From assembly GCF_001676385.1 (NCBI RefSeq), contig NZ_LYVJ01000009.1, positions 168,899 to 232,898 of the forward strand: a stretch of 64,000 nucleotides of DNA, in the 5' to 3' direction. The notes below the pieces were generated by a model. The model was not told the DNA's origin. It saw only the letters and a program-made list of their open reading frames with translations, and ran no database searches. Source of the stretch: Stenotrophomonas maltophilia (GTDB taxonomy: Bacteria; Pseudomonadota; Gammaproteobacteria; Xanthomonadales; Xanthomonadaceae). Both the position numbers and the translations under genes were made by a program. Below are positions 28,580 to 36,432 of the stretch, piece by piece (position 1 is the first letter of the stretch; the number at the start of each line of letters is the position of its first letter).

Positions 28580-29011
28580 ATGCAACATCCCTGCATGACC
28601 TGCGGCGCCTGCTGCACCCAATACCGCGTGGCGTTCCACTGGATGGAATCGGACGAGGTCACTCCCGGCGGCGTGCCGCACGCGCTCACCGAGGTGCTCG
28701 ACCCGCATCGCCTGTGCATGCGCGGCACGCACTCCAAGCCGGTACGCTGCGTGGCGCTGGACGCACAGATCGGTGTGTACTCGCGTTGCACCATCCACCC
28801 CAACCGGCCCAGTGTGTGCCGCGAGGTGGACGCGTCGTGGGAGTTCGGCAAGGCCAGCCCACAGTGCGACAGGGCGCGCATCGCCTACGGCCTGGATCCG
28901 CTGACGCCGGCCGACTGGCGCTGGCGCGACGAGGCCGGTAACGACGACGACCACCCGGACGACAACGGCAGCAGCCCGTCCTCGCCACCGCAGGCGCCGG
29001 TTGCCGCGTAA
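28580..29011 (+). CDS. YkgJ-family cysteine-cluster protein
   Basis: The 143-residue protein carries the zinc/iron-chelating cysteine pattern of the family (CMTCGACC at the N-terminus, then CMRG, RCVAL, SRCTIHPNRPSVC). The C-terminal tail is Asp/Ser/Pro-rich. It is probably a metal-binding protein of unknown role. It sits on the opposite strand between oleB and oleC and breaks the ole cluster. ATG at 28580, with a GTG two codons earlier as alternative. Confidence 0.85.
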   Translation: MQHPCMTCGACCTQYRVAFHWMESDEVTPGGVPHALTEVLDPHRLCMRGTHSKPVRCVALDAQIGVYSRCTIHPNRPSVCREVDASWEFGKASPQCDRARIAYGLDPLTPADWRWRDEAGNDDDHPDDNGSSPSSPPQAPVAA

Positions 29012-29014
29012 GTG

Positions 29015-29123
29015 GTAGTGCCGGCCGTTGGCCGGCAACCTCATGGACCCTTCGGGTGTGCCGACCAACGGTCGGCACCCACCGGAAGAGGAAGGGGTGG
29101 GTGCCGGCCGTTGGCCGGCACGT
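29015..29123. repeat. SMAG-type repeat cluster
   Basis: A GTAG unit at 29015 with TGCCGGCCGTTGGCCGGCA-type stem, a palindrome GTGCCGACCAACGGTCGGCA at 29057, and another GCCGGCCGTTGGCCGGC near 29103 fill the gap between convergent ykgJ-like and oleB genes. Confidence 0.75.
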
Positions 29124-29126
29124 CGC

Positions 29127-30017
29127 TCAGATCGGGTTGGCGTCCAGGAACGCGCGGATCTCCGGCACCAGCACTTCGTGCTTGTCTTCCAGCACGTAGT
29201 GGCCGGCGTCCTTGAAGGCACGCACCTGGGCCTGCGGCAGCGCAGCCTGGAAGCCTTCCAGGAAATGATGGTCGAACACGAAATCACGCAGGCCCCAGCC
29301 GAGGAAGGCGGGGCGGTCGGCGAACGACGGCAGCGCCTTGCCGGCACGCTCCAGCAGTGACCAGGCCTTGTCCGCCGGCGACAGCGGAATGTCCTGCATG
29401 AAGCGGATCGTGCTGATGCGGTTGGCGTAGCTGTTGTACGGCGAGACGTAGGCACGGCGCACATCGGCCGGCATCCTGCGCTCCACGCCCAGCCACGAGG
29501 CGCCGGACGAGAAGGCATTGAAGGTGCGGATGATCCACTCGCCGATCTTCCAGTGGCGGCCCAGCGCGATCTGCCATGGCATCTTCTTCGCCGCGGGCAT
29601 GGGGAAGGCAGCGGTATTGAGCACCACCAGGCGCTTCACCTGGTCGTGGTGCGACAGCGCCCAGCCGAAGCCGATCATGCCGCCCCAGTCGTGCACCGCC
29701 AGGGTCACCGGGCCGGTGATGCCCAGGTGCTTCAGCAACGCATCGAGGTCATCCACGCGCGACTGCAGGGTGTATTCGTAGCGGCTGTCATCGGGCTTGT
29801 CCGACAGGCCCATGCCGATGTGGTCCGGCACGATGCATCGATACCGGTCCGACAGGCCGGCCACCAGCGTACGCCAGTAATAGCTCCACGACGGGTTGCC
29901 GTGCACCATCACGACCACTTCGCCATCGCGCGGGCCTTCGTCGAGATAGCTCATCGACAGGCCGGGGCGCACGTCGAAACGTTGCGGATAGGCGGGGTAA
30001 CCGGGAAGTTCGCGCAT
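29127..30017 (-). CDS. oleB: OleB: beta-lactone decarboxylase (alpha/beta hydrolase)
   Basis: This 296-residue alpha/beta hydrolase is close to haloalkane dehalogenases. It has HGNPSWSYYWR (oxyanion/halide region), AVHDWGGMIG with the nucleophilic Asp, and GHYVLEDKHE with the catalytic His. In the pathway it decarboxylates the OleC beta-lactone to the cis-olefin. It is separated from oleC by the opposite-strand ykgJ-like gene and from oleA by repeats. Confidence 0.92.
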   Translation of the reverse strand: MRELPGYPAYPQRFDVRPGLSMSYLDEGPRDGEVVVMVHGNPSWSYYWRTLVAGLSDRYRCIVPDHIGMGLSDKPDDSRYEYTLQSRVDDLDALLKHLGITGPVTLAVHDWGGMIGFGWALSHHDQVKRLVVLNTAAFPMPAAKKMPWQIALGRHWKIGEWIIRTFNAFSSGASWLGVERRMPADVRRAYVSPYNSYANRISTIRFMQDIPLSPADKAWSLLERAGKALPSFADRPAFLGWGLRDFVFDHHFLEGFQAALPQAQVRAFKDAGHYVLEDKHEVLVPEIRAFLDANPI

Positions 30018-30048
30018 GCGGAGCACCTAGGGAGAATCGCGGCGCAAT

Positions 30049-30135
30049 GTAGAGCCGAGCCGACGCTCGGCTGCTCTCCGGTCCGCTGCGGAAGAGCCGC
30101 GCGCTGCGCGCGCGCCGGGCATGGCTCGGCGCTAC
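30049..30135. repeat. SMAG repeat pair
   Basis: A GTAG unit at 30049 (GAGCCGAGCCGACGCTCGGC) and an inverted unit ending CTAC at 30135, with a GCGCGCTGCGCGCGC palindrome between, lie between oleA and oleB. Confidence 0.8.
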
Positions 30136-30157
30136 AGGAAATCGGGCGGCGGGCTGC

Positions 30158-31174
30158 TTACCAGACTACCTCAGCCATCGAGCAGTTCAGGCCCGAGCCG
30201 ATGCCCAGAAGCGCGATGCGATCGCCCTTCTTCAGCTTGCCCAGCTGCTTGAGCTTGCTCAGCACGATCGGCACCGAGGCCGGACCGATGTTGCCGTGCT
30301 CACCGAAGATGGTCATGACCTTCTTCGGGTCGATGCCGAAGTTCTTGATGAACGCTGCGGTGTGCGGCTGGCTGACCTGGTGGATCACGAACTGGTCGAG
30401 CTCTTCCACGGCCCATCCCAGGGCGATCTTGGCGGCGCTGAACGTCTTCTGCGCCAGCTTGATGCCTTCGATCAGCAGCAGGCGGGTGTCGGTGACCATG
30501 CGGTCCAGGTTGCCCAGGCACAGCTGGTTCCACTCGGTGGCCGAGCGGGTCACGCCGCCCTTGTAGCGCGGGGCGTCCGGCACCAGTTCCGAGCGCGCCA
30601 TCACCATCGCGGCGGCGCCCGACCCGGTGGTCAGGGCGGCCAGCTCATTGCGGAAATCATCGGCGGTGACATCCGGCGCAGTCATGCGCTCCAGGGTCTT
30701 CTCGTACACCAGGTTCGCGGTCTCGCCATCCACCACCAGCGCGTAGTCGATATCACCGCGCTCGATCATGCGCGCGGCGATATCCATGCCGTTGATGAAG
30801 GCCAGGCAGGCGTTGGCGACGTCGAAGGTCATGCATTCGTCGCTGACGCCGAGATTGCCGGACACGATCGAAGCCGTGGACGGCTCCAGGTAGTCGCGGC
30901 TGACCGAAGTGTTGACCAGCAGGCCGACCTGGGTCGCTTCGATGCCGGCATCCTCCAGCGCCTTGCGTCCGGCCAGGGTAGCCGCATCAGAAGCCAGCAC
31001 GCCGTTGTCCCACAGGCGTCGCGCGTGGACACCGGCAATATCGCCGAGCACGTCGGTGCGGATGCCGAGGCGATCCAGCGTCGGTTGCAGGCGTTCGTTG
31101 ATTTCCTTGGTCGTCAGCGTGTGCGGCGCGTCGACATGTGCAAGGCCGGCGATCGAGACATTCTTGAAGAGCAT
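30158..31174 (-). CDS. oleA: OleA: head-to-head fatty acyl-CoA condensing thiolase
   Basis: The 338-residue KAS III/thiolase-fold enzyme begins MLFKNVSIAGLAH and has the active-site Cys in DVANACLAFINGMD (about residue 143). The later His and Asn are in HQVSQPH and GEHGNIGPAS. It closely resembles the characterised OleA of Xanthomonas campestris, which joins two acyl-CoAs to a 2-alkyl-3-ketoacid. It is the first gene of the ole cluster; an ATG five codons upstream is the alternative. Confidence 0.95.
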   Translation of the reverse strand: MLFKNVSIAGLAHVDAPHTLTTKEINERLQPTLDRLGIRTDVLGDIAGVHARRLWDNGVLASDAATLAGRKALEDAGIEATQVGLLVNTSVSRDYLEPSTASIVSGNLGVSDECMTFDVANACLAFINGMDIAARMIERGDIDYALVVDGETANLVYEKTLERMTAPDVTADDFRNELAALTTGSGAAAMVMARSELVPDAPRYKGGVTRSATEWNQLCLGNLDRMVTDTRLLLIEGIKLAQKTFSAAKIALGWAVEELDQFVIHQVSQPHTAAFIKNFGIDPKKVMTIFGEHGNIGPASVPIVLSKLKQLGKLKKGDRIALLGIGSGLNCSMAEVVW

Positions 31175-31276
31175 CGAGGTTAGCGCCAAGGCTCAGGCAA
31201 AAGGGGGCGCTATTCTATAACCCCTGGGCCTTCACCGCATCTTTACGAATTCAGCCCTGGCCGTATGGTGAAGCGT

Positions 31277-31594
31277 TCAGCGCGGCGGGCACTGGAAAGC
31301 GGCAAAGCGCTGGCTGCCATCGGCCGGGGCGGCAGCAGCCTGCACGGCATTGGCACCGGCGCTGGGAGCCTCGTTGCGGGCCAGCGTCTCCAGCTCTTCC
31401 TGCACCCGCAGCGGATTGCGGTTGTAGAAGCCGACCTTGCTCTTCACGGTCACCACGATTTCGCCCTTGGCCATGCAACCGGCCGGGACCGGGCCGGCCG
31501 GCAGTACGCGGGTCGCCTTGCCTGCCGGTTCGATCGGCACCCAGGTGCAGGCAGTGACGGTGAGCAGCAGGGTCGAAAGCAGCAGAACGCGCAT
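31277..31594 (-). CDS. DUF4156 lipoprotein
   Basis: The 105-residue protein has a lipoprotein signal (LLLSTLLLTVTAC). The mature domain contains CMAKGEIVVTVKSK, LETLARNEA and GANAV, matching small DUF4156-type envelope lipoproteins. The start at 31594 is used; the longer frame runs into a hairpin repeat. Function unknown. Confidence 0.8.
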   Translation of the reverse strand: MRVLLLSTLLLTVTACTWVPIEPAGKATRVLPAGPVPAGCMAKGEIVVTVKSKVGFYNRNPLRVQEELETLARNEAPSAGANAVQAAAAPADGSQRFAAFQCPPR

Positions 31595-31702
31595 GGGCAG
31601 ATCCTGGAAGGGTATGGGGGGATTCTGCCTGAACAGCCTGAATCGGGGGTAGCCGGTGGAGGGGCAGATCCCCCGCAGGGGGCTCTGGCCCAGTGCACGA
31701 AG

Positions 31703-31739
31703 GGGGTCGGAGCCCTCCCGATGGGAGGGATCCGACCCC
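31703..31739. repeat. GGATCCGACCCC-family hairpin, copy 3
   Basis: A stem of GGGGTCGGAGCCCTCCC against GGGAGGGATCCGACCCC with a GAT loop lies just after the M16 peptidase stop (minus strand). It may serve as its terminator. Confidence 0.7.
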
Positions 31740-31754
31740 TGGCCGGGTATTGCC

Positions 31755-34604
31755 TTATTTCTTGACCGGGTTGCCTTCGGCGTCAATCACCGTCACCTCG
31801 CCCAGGTTCAGCGCGCGCACGGCCGCTTCGGTCTGCTTGAGGTCACCCACCACCACCCAGGTCAGGGCCTGCGGCTTGATCTCGGCGGCGGCCTGCTGCA
31901 CCTGCGCCGGGGTCATCGCCTCGATCTCGGCCTTGCGCCGCAGCACGTAGTCGTCCGGGCGCTTGAACTGCACGATCGAACCGATGGTGGCCGCCACCGC
32001 GCTGGCGGTCTCGTAGGCACCCGGCAGGCTGAGGGTCTGGATGTTGCGGATGCGGTTGACCTCGGCGGCGGTGGCCGGCTTGCTGCCATCGGCGAACGCA
32101 GCGATTTCCTTGCGCATTTCCGCCAGCGCCGGGCCGGTCTTGTCGATCTGCACCGGCGCACTGGCCGCCCACGGCCGCTGTCCGACCGAGTTCGTGGCAC
32201 TGCTGCGCGCACCATAGGACCAGTGCTTGTCCTCACGCAGGTTCATGTTGAGCCGCGAGGTGAAGTCACCGCCGATCACGCCGTTGGCAATGTCGAAGCG
32301 GGTCGAGCTGGCGTCGCTGGACGGCGGCACCACCTGCCCGGCGAACAGGTTGGCCTGCACCGCGCCCGGCTGGTCGATCAGGAACACGCGCGGGCCCTTC
32401 GGCAGCGCGACATCGGTGGCCGCCTGCACCTGCGGGGCCTGGCCGCTGGCTTTCCAGTCACCCAGCTGCTTGTCCAGCAGCGGCACGATCTCGGCCAGGG
32501 TGGTGTCACCGACCACGATCAGGGTGCCATCCTGCGGACGCAGCCAGTCATGGTGGAAATCGACCAGGTCGTCACGGGTGAGGCTGTTGATTGCCGCCTC
32601 ATCGCCGCTGCCAGTGAACGGAATCGCGTACGGATGGCCCTTGCCGTACAGCAGCGGCGGCAGCACCCGCATCGCCACTGCCGCCGGATTGACCTTCTCC
32701 TGCTGGATGCCCGCGATCCAGCTCGCCTTGACCCGGTCGATCTCGCCCTGCTCGAACCGCGGTTCGCGCAGCAGATCGCGGTAGAGCGCCAGCGACGGCA
32801 CCAGGTTTTCCTTCAGTGCCGACAGGTCCACGCTCATCGAATCCAGGCCAGCCGAAGCATCCAGGCTGGCGCCCAGCGCGTCGGCGGCATCGGCAAAGGC
32901 CAGCGAGCCGAGCTTGCCGGCGCCTTCGCTCATCAGGCTCATGGTGAAGTTGGCCGTGCCCGGCTTGCGGCCCTGGTCGGCGCTGAAGCCGCCGGGGAAC
33001 TGGTAGCTGAACTGCACCACCGGGATCTCGTGGCGTTCGGCCAGGATCACGCGGGTGCCGTTCTTCAGCGTGGCACGCTGCAACGCCGGGAACTTCAGCT
33101 GCGGGAACTCGCGGGTCTGCGGCACGCCAGCCTTGCGGTCCACCTGCTCGGGCAGGGTGCTGTACTTCGGATCCACCGCCGGCACCTGGAAGGGCTTCGG
33201 TGCCTGGCTCGGGTCTTCCTGCAGTGCCACCCGCTGGCCCGGCTCCACCACCAGGGTGTGGCTGCCGGTGTCCAGCCACTGCGCGCCCAGGCGGCTGAGG
33301 TCGGCGGCGCTGGCCTTTTCGATGTTGGCCAGCGAGGTGCGGAAGCAGCCCGGGTCGCCGGTGAACACCGCGCACTCGGCCAGCGCGTCGGCCTTGCCGC
33401 CGAAGCCACCGATGCGCTCGATGCCGCGGATGAAGCCGGCGCGCGCGCCGGTCTTGGCGCGCTCCAGTTCGGCGGCGGTCGGGCCCTGCGCGATCAGCCG
33501 ATCCAGTTCCTCGTCGATGATCTTCTCGATCCTGGCCGGGTCCTGGCCCTGCTTGACCGTGGCCATGATCACGAAGTTGGAGCCCAGCTGTGACGTGGAG
33601 AGTCCGGCAGCAATGCTGTCCACCAGCTTGTCCTGGTGTTGCAGGCGCTGGCTCAGGCGCGAGGATTTGGCACCGCCCAGCACCTGCGCGAACAGCTGCA
33701 GCTGATCGACCTCGGTGGTGCCGACCTGTGGCACGTTCCAGGCACGGTAGATGCGCGCCTGCGGCACCTTGTCGGTCATGGTCTCGCGCGTATCTGCACT
33801 GCGCTTGGCTACGTTCACGGCCGGCTGTGCCATGGTCGGGCCAGCCGGGATGCTGCCGAAGTACCGGGCGACCTTTTCCTTGGCGGTGGCCAGGTCGATG
33901 TCACCGGCCAGCACCAGCACCGCGTTGTTCGGGCCGTACCAGGTGCGGAACCAGGTCTTCACGTCATCCAGCGAGGCGGCGTTGAGATCGTTCATCGAAC
34001 CGATCACGCCGTGATGGTACGGGTGGCCGGCCGGATACAGCGCCTTGTTGAGCTGGTCCCACACCTGCCCGTAGGGCTGGTTCTCGCCCTGGCGCTTCTC
34101 GTTCTGCACCACGCCGCGCTGCTCGTCCAGCGCCGCCTGGTCGATCGCCCCGACGAGGTGGCCCATGCGGTCCGATTCCATCCACAACGCCATGTCCAGT
34201 GCGGTGGTCGGCACGTTCTCGAAGTAGTTGGTGCGATCGGTGTTGGTGGTGCCGTTCTGGTTGGTGGCACCGACCTGCTTGAAGGGTTCGAAGAACTCGC
34301 CATCGTGGTTCTCGCTGCCCTGGAACATCAGGTGTTCGAACAGGTGCGCGAAGCCGGTGCGGCCGGCCGGTTCGTCCTTGCTGCCGACGTGGTACCAGAC
34401 GTTCACCGCGACGATCGGCGCCTTGCGATCGGTATGCACGATCACGCGCAGGCCGTTGGGCAGGGTGAACTGCTCATAGGGAATGTCGACCTTGGCCGGC
34501 GCAGCCGGCTTGGCAGCCAGCGCGTGGGAGGGCACGAGCGTGCCCAGGGCAGTGCTGAGGGCGACAGCCAGCAAGGCAGCGCGCGGGCGAACGGCAAGAG
34601 ACAT
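31755..34604 (-). CDS. M16 (pitrilysin) family zinc peptidase, periplasmic
   Basis: The 949-residue protein has a signal peptide ending SHALA. An active N-terminal M16 half carries the inverted zinc motif HLFEHLMF (about residue 75) and the downstream Glu; the C-terminal M16-like half lacks the HxxEH motif. Members cleave peptides or processed proteins in the periplasm. The start at 34604 (MSLAVRPRAALLA) is chosen for the clean signal sequence. Confidence 0.92.
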   Translation of the reverse strand: MSLAVRPRAALLAVALSTALGTLVPSHALAAKPAAPAKVDIPYEQFTLPNGLRVIVHTDRKAPIVAVNVWYHVGSKDEPAGRTGFAHLFEHLMFQGSENHDGEFFEPFKQVGATNQNGTTNTDRTNYFENVPTTALDMALWMESDRMGHLVGAIDQAALDEQRGVVQNEKRQGENQPYGQVWDQLNKALYPAGHPYHHGVIGSMNDLNAASLDDVKTWFRTWYGPNNAVLVLAGDIDLATAKEKVARYFGSIPAGPTMAQPAVNVAKRSADTRETMTDKVPQARIYRAWNVPQVGTTEVDQLQLFAQVLGGAKSSRLSQRLQHQDKLVDSIAAGLSTSQLGSNFVIMATVKQGQDPARIEKIIDEELDRLIAQGPTAAELERAKTGARAGFIRGIERIGGFGGKADALAECAVFTGDPGCFRTSLANIEKASAADLSRLGAQWLDTGSHTLVVEPGQRVALQEDPSQAPKPFQVPAVDPKYSTLPEQVDRKAGVPQTREFPQLKFPALQRATLKNGTRVILAERHEIPVVQFSYQFPGGFSADQGRKPGTANFTMSLMSEGAGKLGSLAFADAADALGASLDASAGLDSMSVDLSALKENLVPSLALYRDLLREPRFEQGEIDRVKASWIAGIQQEKVNPAAVAMRVLPPLLYGKGHPYAIPFTGSGDEAAINSLTRDDLVDFHHDWLRPQDGTLIVVGDTTLAEIVPLLDKQLGDWKASGQAPQVQAATDVALPKGPRVFLIDQPGAVQANLFAGQVVPPSSDASSTRFDIANGVIGGDFTSRLNMNLREDKHWSYGARSSATNSVGQRPWAASAPVQIDKTGPALAEMRKEIAAFADGSKPATAAEVNRIRNIQTLSLPGAYETASAVAATIGSIVQFKRPDDYVLRRKAEIEAMTPAQVQQAAAEIKPQALTWVVVGDLKQTEAAVRALNLGEVTVIDAEGNPVKK

Positions 34605-34761
34605 ATCCGGATCCTTGGTCACGTAGGTGAACCGCGATCCTAGCCTGTGCACGCATGGGCAGGAATCGGCCAGCAGTCACTGGGGGTGTTTGCCCCCATC
34701 CACCCTGCGGCCCGGCCGCGTCCGCGGTCCTGAACCGTCACAGGGAGCGGCGACTGGCGTC

Positions 34762-34811
34762 CGGACAGTGTCCGCAGCGCGATGAGTGGACAGGTGTCCG
34801 CCCACCGGACA
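34762..34811. promoter_or_regulatory. Array of TGTCCG/CGGACA inverted half-sites (putative enhancer)
   Basis: CGGACA (34762), TGTCCG (34769), TGGACA (34787), TGTCCG (34795) and CGGACA (34806) alternate in orientation; the last two form TGTCCG-N5-CGGACA. The array lies 45-95 bases upstream of a sigma-54 promoter, where an enhancer-binding activator would bind. The activator is not in the window. Confidence 0.6.
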
Positions 34812-34854
34812 CTTCCCGTTTGATCAAAAAGCCTTGTAGATCAACAACTAAAAG

Positions 34855-34872
34855 TTGGCACGGGGATTGCTT
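34855..34872 (+). promoter_or_regulatory. Sigma-54 (RpoN) promoter of the VRP-repeat gene
   Basis: TTGGCACG-N4-TTGCTT matches the -24/-12 consensus exactly, with GG at 34857-34858 and GC at 34869-34870. The expected start of transcription is near 34881, giving a leader of about 140 bases before the ATG at 35021. The leader includes a small hairpin around 34931-34954. The 416-base gap 34605-35020 has no other gene. Confidence 0.8.
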
Positions 34873-35020
34873 GGTACTTCCCGCGCCAAGAAGGGCTTCA
34901 GACAAAAGCTGACTGAATGCTGAACCAACGCAGGAAATCGAAAATTTTCCTTGCATGCCCAGAACTGGTGTACTACCTTACTACCACACCACTGCTCAAC
35001 AACACTAAACAGGCCCCGTC

Positions 35021-35497
35021 ATGAACGCCAAGACCATTGCCATCGCCATCGCCCTGATCGCCGGCACCGCGGTTGTTTCGTCGGTGCAGGCCTCCGAATC
35101 CATCAAGACCCTGGCCACCGTGCAGGTCCGCCCGGCCGCCGACCAGCTGGCCCAGCAGGCCTGGGAACGCGCCAGCGGCATCCCGACCCTGGCCACCGTC
35201 GAAGTGCGGCCGAGCGCCGACCAGCTGGCCGAGCGCAGCGGTTACGCCGCCGCCCCGGCTGCCGCCGCGCTGCCGATCACCACCCTGGCCGCCGTGGAGG
35301 TGCGCCCGAGCCTGGAACAGCGCGTCGCGCTGGCCGCCGAACTGGAAGCCGAGCGCTACGCTGCCACCCTGGCCGCTGCTGCCACCAACGTCGCCAACTC
35401 GGTCATCGTCAACCTGCCGGCCCTGCAGGTGCGCCCCAGCGCCGCCGACCTGCAGGCCCTGGCCAGCGGAACCGCCCAGGTCCTGCTGCGCCCGTAA
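35021..35497 (+). CDS. Secreted protein with four VRP repeats, sigma-54-dependent
   Basis: The 158-residue protein has a signal peptide (cleavage after VQA, residue 24). The mature part carries four degenerate repeats around residues 30, 56, 88 and 128: TLATVQVRPAADQL, TLATVEVRPSADQL, TLAAVEVRPSLEQR and NLPALQVRPSAADL, separated by Ala-rich helical linkers. No catalytic motif or membrane anchor is seen. It is likely a periplasmic or secreted structural or binding protein. A sigma-54 promoter drives it, suggesting control with motility, nitrogen or surface functions. The family is not recognised. Confidence 0.8.
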   Translation: MNAKTIAIAIALIAGTAVVSSVQASESIKTLATVQVRPAADQLAQQAWERASGIPTLATVEVRPSADQLAERSGYAAAPAAAALPITTLAAVEVRPSLEQRVALAAELEAERYAATLAAAATNVANSVIVNLPALQVRPSAADLQALASGTAQVLLRP

Positions 35498-35566
35498 CCG
35501 GTGCCGCCCTGCCTCGTGCGGGGCGTGCGCCATCGAGGCGACGGTCGCCGCAGGTACACTGCGCCG

Positions 35567-36046
35567 ATGAATGCCGCACCCCAGTTCCACGTGATCCTGT
35601 TCCAACCGGAGATCCCGCCCAACACGGGCAATGTGATCCGGCTCTGCGCCAACACCGGCGCGCAGCTGCACCTGGTCGAGCCGCTCGGCTTCGCACTGGA
35701 AGACAAGCAGCTCAAGCGCGCCGGGCTGGACTACCACGAGTATTCGCGCCTGCAGGTGCACCCCGACCTGGACACCGCCCTGGCGAGGATCGCGCCCCAG
35801 CGGCTGTTCGCGCTCAGTACCCGGGCCAGCGTGCGCTACGACAGCGTGGCCTTTGAAGAGGGCGATGCGTTCCTGTTCGGCCCGGAGAGCCGTGGCCTGC
35901 CGCAGGACGTGCTCGATGCCCTGCCCGATGGCCGGCGCCTGCGCCTGCCGATGCGGCCGGGCAACCGCAGCCTGAATCTTTCCAACACGGTTGCCGTGGT
36001 GATGTACGAGGCGTGGCGGCAGCACGGGTTTGCCGGCGGCGCGTAG
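35567..36046 (+). CDS. trmL: tRNA (cytidine/uridine-34 2'-O)-methyltransferase TrmL
   Basis: This 159-residue SPOUT-class methyltransferase methylates the wobble ribose of tRNA-Leu isoacceptors. It has FQPEIPPNTGNVIRLCANTG (N-terminal), LFGPESRGLP and LPMRPGNRSLNLSNTVAVV (knot region binding SAM). Length matches the family. ATG at 35567. Confidence 0.95.
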   Translation: MNAAPQFHVILFQPEIPPNTGNVIRLCANTGAQLHLVEPLGFALEDKQLKRAGLDYHEYSRLQVHPDLDTALARIAPQRLFALSTRASVRYDSVAFEEGDAFLFGPESRGLPQDVLDALPDGRRLRLPMRPGNRSLNLSNTVAVVMYEAWRQHGFAGGA

Positions 36047-36104
36047 CGCCACGCGTCTCTCTTCTGCCTGATTGTTGCTGTGGCGGGCGCATGCGTTCAT
36101 GAGC

Positions 36105-36138
36105 GTTACTTTTCTTTCCGCGCGGAAAGAAAAGTAAC
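36105..36138. repeat. Perfect 34-bp palindrome
   Basis: The left arm GTTACTTTTCTTTCCGC is followed directly by its exact reverse complement, with no loop. It lies between trmL and the acyl-CoA dehydrogenase and is followed by CCAAAAGAAACGC and a long GC-rich tract (to about 36300). The 386-base gap 36047-36432 has no gene. It could be a terminator (T-rich side on either strand) or a mobile palindromic repeat. Confidence 0.75.
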
Positions 36139-36308
36139 CAAAAGAAACGCGCCGCCATCCGCGAGCCGGTGCTGCGCACCGGTGCCCTGCGCTCCTCGGC
36201 CCGCCGGGGGACGGCGCGGAACTCGCTGCGCTCAGACACCCGCGCCTCTTCGCCCCCGCCGGACCTGCGGTGCTCGGCTCGCTTCAAGGCGGACCCAACA
36301 GCCGCGCG

Positions 36309-36424
36309 GTAGATCGACGCCATGCGTGGATGCCTTCCGCCTGGATCACTCAGTTGCGGGCGCCATCGCGTTGCCCGGGGCGCGTGCACCCCAGCCGGCA
36401 ATGCCGGCCAGCGGCCGGCACTAC
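36309..36424. repeat. GTAG-headed repeat with distant inverted partner
   Basis: A GTAG unit at 36309 (GATCGACGCCATGCGTGGAT) resembles the one at 24293. An inverted GCCGGCCAGCGGCCGGC-type unit ends CTAC at 36424, nine bases before the end of the acyl-CoA dehydrogenase gene. Confidence 0.65.
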
Positions 36425-36432
36425 CGGTGCAC

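Noticed and set aside
35021..35497. VRP repeats considered as a possible CRISPR or DNA-level repeat array
   Set aside because: The repeats are in frame, degenerate at DNA level and irregularly spaced; they are protein repeats.
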